Part shown: positions 59,500-64,000 of the stretch, in pieces
Position numbering within the stretch: position 1 is the stretch's first letter
How the letters are laid out: each line of letters starts with the position of its first letter
Source of the DNA: Lucifuga dentata
Lineage: Eukaryota; Chordata; Actinopteri; Ophidiiformes; Bythitidae
NCBI GenBank assembly: GCA_014773175.1
Contig: VXCM01000055.1
Coordinates: forward strand, 1 to 64,000
DNA: 64,000 bases
Direction: 5' to 3'
Notes under the pieces: model-generated
Database searches by the model: none
What the model was told of the DNA's origin: nothing
What the model saw: only the letters and a program-made list of their open reading frames with translations
Made by a program: the position numbers and the translations under genes

Positions 59500-62400
59500 N
59501 NNNNNNNNNNNNNNNNNNNNNNNNNNNNNNNNNNNNNNNNNNNNNNNNNNNNNNNNNNNNNNNNNNNNNNNNNNNNNNNNNNNNNNNNNNNNNNNNNNNN
59601 NNNNNNNNNNNNNNNNNNNNNNNNNNNNNNNNNNNNNNNNNNNNNNNNNNNNNNNNNNNNNNNNNNNNNNNNNNNNNNNNNNNNNNNNNNNNNNNNNNNN
59701 NNNNNNNNNNNNNNNNNNNNNNNNNNNNNNNNNNNNNNNNNNNNNNNNNNNNNNNNNNNNNNNNNNNNNNNNNNNNNNNNNNNNNNNNNNNNNNNNNNNN
59801 NNNNNNNNNNNNNNNNNNNNNNNNNNNNNNNNNNNNNNNNNNNNNNNNNNNNNNNNNNNNNNNNNNNNNNNNNNNNNNNNNNNNNNNNNNNNNNNNNNNN
59901 NNNNNNNNNNNNNNNNNNNNNNNNNNNNNNNNNNNNNNNNNNNNNNNNNNNNNNNNNNNNNNNNNNNNNNNNNNNNNNNNNNNNNNNNNNNNNNNNNNNN
60001 NNNNNNNNNNNNNNNNNNNNNNNNNNNNNNNNNNNNNNNNNNNNNNNNNNNNNNNNNNNNNNNNNNNNNNNNNNNNNNNNNNNNNNNNNNNNNNNNNNNN
60101 NNNNNNNNNNNNNNNNNNNNNNNNNNNNNNNNNNNNNNNNNNNNNNNNNNNNNNNNNNNNNNNNNNNNNNNNNNNNNNNNNNNNNNNNNNNNNNNNNNNN
60201 NNNNNNNNNNNNNNNNNNNNNNNNNNNNNNNNNNNNNNNNNNNNNNNNNNNNNNNNNNNNNNNNNNNNNNNNNNNNNNNNNNNNNNNNNNNNNNNNNNNN
60301 NNNNNNNNNNNNNNNNNNNNNNNNNNNNNNNNNNNNNNNNNNNNNNNNNNNNNNNNNAAAAAAAAAAAAAAAAAAGGCTTATACTTGAGTATATACAGTA
60401 GTTTCAGTACTTTTGAACAGAAGAGTGGCAGAAGAAATTTCTTTCACAACACTACAAAATGTCAATCTGCAGACCAGGTGTGTGCTCAGTGACCTGCTTA
60501 CAGATCTGCAGCAACTTCATTACATCCTCAAGCAGTGGCACCAATAGGAATCATTCTACCCACGGACATCTGCCCGTGTCCATGAGTGAGCAAAGCGATT
60601 CACTAAATATCCCACAGGATGCTCCGTCTCACCGCAGAGCTGCTGGAACTCTGCAGCAGCATGGGCTGAAATGTCAGCTGCCGGTGCGGGCGAGGAAAGG
60701 CTAGAGGTTGGTTGGTGCTGTGATATAAAGCCTGCATTGGTCAATAATGATCAGCGATGCCTCAAACACTGTTAGAAAGTGTTTGGATAGGAGTTTAATA
60801 AGAGTTGTCCCTGAGCTGCAAGACAAACGATAAACTGATGAGCTCATAAATAAAAGAGAAATAAAACACGGCGAAGCAGCAGAAGCGATCCATCAACAGG
60901 CTGAGGCGTCCAGCCTGGTGTCTGCTGAGAGCCTCCTTTCTGTTGATGCAAAGGAATGCATATCAAATAGTCTGGGAGATGGCCTCTTGCGCGAGGCACA
61001 CGTCTGCAGAAATAATCAAACAGCATTTCGAAAACGGGGCTTTGTAAATAACAGCATTATGCAACACCGGGGCCTCTTTATATCAAATCCTTAACAAAGA
61101 CCTGATTCAAAACTTCCCAAGACATCTCACTGTTAAGACATGAGTGCAGGTGTCTGTGGGAATAAATTAACATATTTACTGTTGCTCCTTCCAGCGTATA
61201 ACTCAGTAATTTAACGTGTTGGGAAGGAAATCTCAAGACCAAAGCTGTTTAATTCAGGAGACACGTCATATGCTTTCATTAATAGCATAATCAACTGCTT
61301 AGCTATCATTCCTCACACACCTGCACCTGCACCTTCCTCACAACTTTTATTAGATGTCTGCCCTGTCACGCAGTGTAGCAGCTTTGTTTTCTAAAACTGA
61401 GATTAAATCTGTGACATCTTTCCAATTATTACATTTGTAATAAGAATTACATATACTACACATTCCAACACCAAAGATCAGAGAGACGTTTTCTTCTTCT
61501 TGTTGGACTAATTGATTAGAAATGCAAGGTAAATGTGAGAAAGGTGGTGTTATTAGATGTTTGGTGCACGTTACCTGTGCTGCTCCATGGCCTGCCTGCT
61601 GTGCAACTGAAGCCCACATTCACCGCAGCACTGCTGGCCTTGAGGTTGGCCCTCTTGCCGCATCCCTGCAGCGAACTGGCCCAGCCTGCTGAGGAGCTCA
61701 CGGTGGAGCAAGCCTTGATGCAGCAGGCCACCATAGGCCCTTGGATCCAGCGGCATGCCCAGGGACGGGGCCACTGAAATGGACACTGGCATCATCCCCT
61801 CCCCTGTGTGGTTGGAGGCCACAGAGTAAAGGGAGGCCAGATGTTTCTCAGAGATGCCGGGGAAACTATCGGGAGAGTTCCCTACTTGTCCTCCATCGTC
61901 CTGGCCTGAGTGCAGCTCTCGGGCGCTGGTGATCACGCTGCCTCTGAGGGGGGTCCCCGGGCCCTCATCTCTGGGCTGGTCTGACATGCAGCTCCCCTCT
62001 CCTGCACTGGAAGACCTGCCCTCGCAGCCATCCGTGTTGTCATCCACCTGCATGCTTTCTGACTTTATACTTCTAGCGGGGTCCATGGATGAGGGTTGAG
62101 ATACCTCTGCACTTGGGCTATGGTGCTGAGGCTGCTGTGAACTGACGCTCTCCATGTCGACCTCTCTGTCCAGTTTGGGGCTTGATTCTGGAGCATCTTC
62201 GGGCTCTGGGCCAGGAGGACTCCTCTCTGTCACATGGTACAGCGTGAGGTGGTGGAGAGCAGTTGGAGTGGTGCATTTGGGTCTATCCCCTATGGAATGC
62301 TTCTTGGACATCAACATGTGCCTCCAGTGCCGGGCGCGGCCGTGGTCACCGTGGTCTCCGGAGCCGTGATTCCTCACAGACACCGGCTCACTTTCCTCAG

Positions 62401-62764
62401 CCTGGATGGTCTCGAGCACCTTCAGGCACTGCTCCTCCAGGTATTCGATCTCCAGGATCTCAGCAGCATATAGCAGGTCATCCAGGTCCTCGGCCGTGGC
62501 CTGAAGAGAGGCAGTGTAGGCGTACTCCAGGATCTGCTGGAAGGTTTTAGGCGACAGGAAGTCCAGGGCGTAGCGCAGGCTGCTGCGGTGGAACAAAATC
62601 TCAAACATTTTGCTGGTGCAGGCCAGGACGGTGCGGTGAGCTGGGAACTCATGACCATCCACTGTGATGATGACATCACACAACGTACCAGACAGACGCA
62701 TCTGATTGGCCCGCTGCAGGAGCGTGCTGGGGTGAGTCGGGTTGTGGAGCTGAAGCACACCCAT
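45326..62764 (-). CDS. zbtb16: Zinc finger and BTB domain-containing 16 (PLZF)
   Basis: A nuclear sequence-specific transcription factor, mostly a repressor that recruits NCoR/SMRT-HDAC through the BTB domain; in vertebrates it acts in limb and axial patterning, germ cells and innate-like T cells. Coding exons (minus): 61575-62764, 58293-58390, 55979-56065, 48059-48229, 46865-47032, 45326-45555. They total 1944 nt, or 647 codons plus TAA (human 673). Every zinc-finger intron is in phase 1 within the HTG linker, except the first (phase 2). Residues about 5-115 are the BTB domain, followed by an acidic/Ser-rich middle with the conserved [11 protein letters not shown] block, then nine C2H2 fingers and the invariant tail [16 protein letters not shown]. 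Start: the first in-frame ATG of the BTB exon (62764-62762, A at -3, G at +4). The human MDLTK prefix is not present in this exon. Teleosts usually have a and b paralogues; I cannot say which this is. Confidence 0.96.
45655..45692 (+). repeat. (GT)n microsatellite in the last zbtb16 intron
   Basis: About 18 GT units; on the gene's strand a (CA)n tract about 100 nt upstream of the last acceptor. Confidence 0.92.
46572..46680 (-). mobile_element. SINE 3'-end remnant with (GGAT)n tail
   Basis: On the minus strand CCCTGCACAGGATAAGCAGG then TATAAA is followed by about 15 GGAT units (46572-46633 as ATCC on the plus strand). This matches the 3' end of the SINE type at 20017-20317. The 5' part is missing. 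Confidence 0.7.
46802..46852 (+). repeat. (GT)n microsatellite beside a zbtb16 donor
   Basis: About 25 GT units; a (CA)n tract on the gene's strand, starting 12 nt past the end of the exon 46865-47032. Confidence 0.95.
46865..47032 (-). CDS. zbtb16: zbtb16 exon: fingers 6 and 7
   Basis: Encodes [20 protein letters not shown] and, after [29 protein letters not shown]. Acceptor TGTTTTCAG, donor ACAG|GTTAGA. A ~50-bp (CA)n tract starts 12 nt after the exon end. Confidence 0.95.
48059..48229 (-). CDS. zbtb16: zbtb16 exon: fingers 4 and 5
   Basis: Encodes [20 protein letters not shown], then QQHMEVHAG and [20 protein letters not shown]. Acceptor TTCTCCAG, donor ACGG|GTAAGA. A TGATG-type short repeat begins about 10 bp into the intron after the donor. 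Confidence 0.95.
48230..55978. other. zbtb16 intron between fingers 3 and 4
   Basis: 7.7 kb with no supported gene. It holds a MITE (54417-54980), a poly-A run at 50399-50417 and an N at 52914. Open frames here are short and unlike known proteins. Confidence 0.6.
54417..54980. mobile_element. TTAA-flanked MITE, copy 6 (in a zbtb16 intron)
   Basis: 564 bp. The left TTAA is decayed to CGAA, then AGGACCATACCAGTG; the right end reads AATGGTCC TTTAA. Inner motifs TGCATGTTTGAGCCCAATAA and TTCATTGGGCTCAAAAATCA are the facing inverted repeats. Confidence 0.85.
55979..56065 (-). CDS. zbtb16: zbtb16 exon: finger 3
   Basis: Encodes [15 protein letters not shown] then [15 protein letters not shown], one full C2H2 finger. 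Acceptor ATCTACAG, donor ACAG|GTATAC. A CA-rich stretch follows the donor in the intron. Confidence 0.94.
56066..58292. other. zbtb16 intron between fingers 2 and 3
   Basis: No gene seen. It contains an alternating purine-pyrimidine run (56681-56710), poly-T with an N at 57421, and poly-A/GA runs with an N at 58034 (58014-58078). Confidence 0.55.
58293..58390 (-). CDS. zbtb16: zbtb16 exon: end of finger 1 and finger 2
   Basis: Encodes [19 protein letters not shown] and then [12 protein letters not shown]. Acceptor GTTCCACAG, donor ACAG|GTACTT. Cys and His zinc ligands are intact. Confidence 0.94.
58391..61574. other. zbtb16 intron after the BTB exon, with an assembly gap
   Basis: Contains CA-rich sequence (58710-58795), a long poly-A entering a run of Ns (59500-60357) and poly-A again after it. 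The long open frames that span the Ns are meaningless. No gene is seen. Confidence 0.7.
59500..60357. other. Assembly gap (858 Ns) inside poly-A
   Basis: A run of Ns preceded by about 58 A and followed by about 18 A. The missing sequence is unknown. Confidence 0.99.
61575..62764 (-). CDS. zbtb16: zbtb16 exon with BTB domain and first zinc finger half
   Basis: 396 codons plus 2 nt. The BTB/POZ dimer domain has [51 protein letters not shown] and [20 protein letters not shown], near-identical to PLZF. The middle is poorly conserved and shorter than human. It ends within finger 1 ([17 protein letters not shown]), split by the intron after HAG|. An in-frame GTG 42 bp upstream of the ATG is not expected to start translation in an animal. 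Confidence 0.96.
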
Positions 62765-63252
62765 TTTTATCAGACCTGTATCCTCTCGGACTTTCGCTGA
62801 GCTCACGCATGAGGTGTGGCTGCTTTCTTCACTTGCCCTCAGTTGGTTGTAGGTCTGTGATTTGGGCAGGTGGGGAGTGGGAGTGGGGGGTGCAGAGCAT
62901 CATTAGTGCCTGAATCATGTACAATGTGGACTAAAGGACTAATTATACTTCAGTCATCCATGGGGAATATTTTAAAAGAGTGCAAATGATAAGACCACAT
63001 TGTATGACTTATAAAGATTTAAATGATATCTCCATGTGGCACTGCTTTAATTTCATGCCTTTTTTTTTTGCATTTATTTGTTTATTTATTTTAATTAAAC
63101 ACCAAACACAGACAACAAACAGGTCGATACGCGCAAAGCAACAGTTGCCATTGCAGGTGATTAGTTTGAGGTCTAGTTGAGAGCGGTCACGTCGCTGTAA
63201 TAACGTCTGCATACTGAGAGGTGACGGTCCAATTTATCAAGCCACACACACA

Positions 63253-63295
<43 letters not shown>

Positions 63296-64000
63296 CTCAA
63301 CAGGTAGGTCTGCTATTAACACCCGTCTTGAAAGCCCGATTAAGCTCCATCTTGTATAAAAGGTAATCAAACACACCCATAAAGCCTAAATAAGTTATCA
63401 AACTATGAAAATAATCAAAGCATGAAAAATGAAGCGAAATCCCGGCTCGCATCCATGATCATCCAATACGCATTATAACAGTCAAATGATGCCTTTAGGT
63501 GTCGGATTATTAGCCGTTGTTATGATATGTAATCACCTCTGGTATTATAATAAAGATTCGGGGATCCTCCGTGATGCTGGCGGGCTGCAGCCTCCGTCCT
63601 GAACTATCCGCAACATCAGAGCGCATCAGGTGCAGACGCACAAATCCACCTTTATTAACCGAACACGTTCTCACATCTCTCTTATTTACCGTCTGCACGG
63701 TGTTCAGGAAACGTGACCTGTCCGACAATGGAATTTATCCAAAATAGCACATGATATCACGGCGGGAGCCTGAAGAGAATGCGATTTCATCTTCAGCTTA
63801 ACCAAGTTTGTTAAANAAAAAAAAAAAAAAAAAGAAAAAAAAAAGACAAACAAAACCCGATTCATGCTGCGGTCGATTGCAAAGTTAATTCGATTTCATT
63901 AAATTATAATAACCTGCCGCACAATTGGTAATATTTAAAAATAGGATTGTTGGAAATAGTATAAAAAGTAGTTGACTGCATCAGAATCACCTGTTTAAAA
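62765..64000. other. Region upstream of the zbtb16 start codon
   Basis: It should hold at least part of the zbtb16 5' UTR and possibly a splice acceptor (ATACAG just 5' of GTCTGATAAAAATG). It also holds a (GA)n run (63255-63292) and an N in poly-A at 63816. No second gene is seen. Confidence 0.45.
63255..63292 (+). repeat. (GA)n microsatellite
   Basis: About 19 GA units, about 500 bp upstream of the zbtb16 start codon. Confidence 0.9.

Overview
This is a piece of a vertebrate nuclear genome, almost certainly a teleost fish. It has AT-rich, intron-split genes with clean GT/AG splice sites, teleost-style tRNA-derived SINEs, many microsatellites, and four genes whose human orthologues lie on 11q23. 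The gene calls rest on conceptual splicing by hand and on protein families recognised from memory; no search was run.

Layout. Positions 1-4530 are a degenerate tandem array built on two alternating 11-bp units, with a ~1.6-kb higher-order period and a solo LTR inserted at 2201-2616. An L2-type LINE 3' fragment (about 4531-5263) and a short inverted stretch of the array (5264-5420) follow. Positions 5420-14400 hold dispersed repeats, a tRNA-like sequence (6971-7042, minus), a run of related exon-like segments with splice signals (8261-9950, minus) and no convincing protein gene. dixdc1 (plus, 15216-23182, 15 coding exons, 460 codons) is the short isoform without a CH domain. pih1d2 (minus, 24323-27031, 5 exons, 312 codons) lies tail-to-tail with it. 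tmprss5 (minus, 29163-34846, 12 exons) encodes a type II transmembrane serine protease. A gene-poor stretch of about 10 kb follows, then zbtb16/PLZF (minus, 45326-62764, 6 coding exons, 647 codons), whose N-terminal BTB exon lies near the right edge.

All four genes splice into uninterrupted reading frames with matching intron phases, so they look intact. They do not form a pathway. dixdc1 acts in Wnt/Dishevelled signalling, pih1d2 is an R2TP/R2SP-type co-chaperone, tmprss5 is a cell-surface protease and zbtb16 is a BTB-zinc-finger transcription factor. What joins them is conserved synteny, in compacted form: human DLAT (between DIXDC1 and PIH1D2) and DRD2/NCAM1 (near TMPRSS5) are not seen here.

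A TTAA-flanked, long-inverted-repeat MITE occurs six times (four near-complete copies and two truncated ones) and touches several genes. One copy overlaps the 3' end of tmprss5 and would supply the last ~35 codons of the open frame. Another ends 30 bp before a dixdc1 exon. The assembly carries 17 isolated Ns. At least six are flanked by near-identical ~61-67-bp direct repeats that look like unmerged contig ends, and there is one 858-bp gap. I found no convincing novel multi-gene system. The best leads are the tmprss5/MITE overlap, the exon-like repeat cluster at 8.2-10 kb, the tRNA-like gene and the higher-order array.
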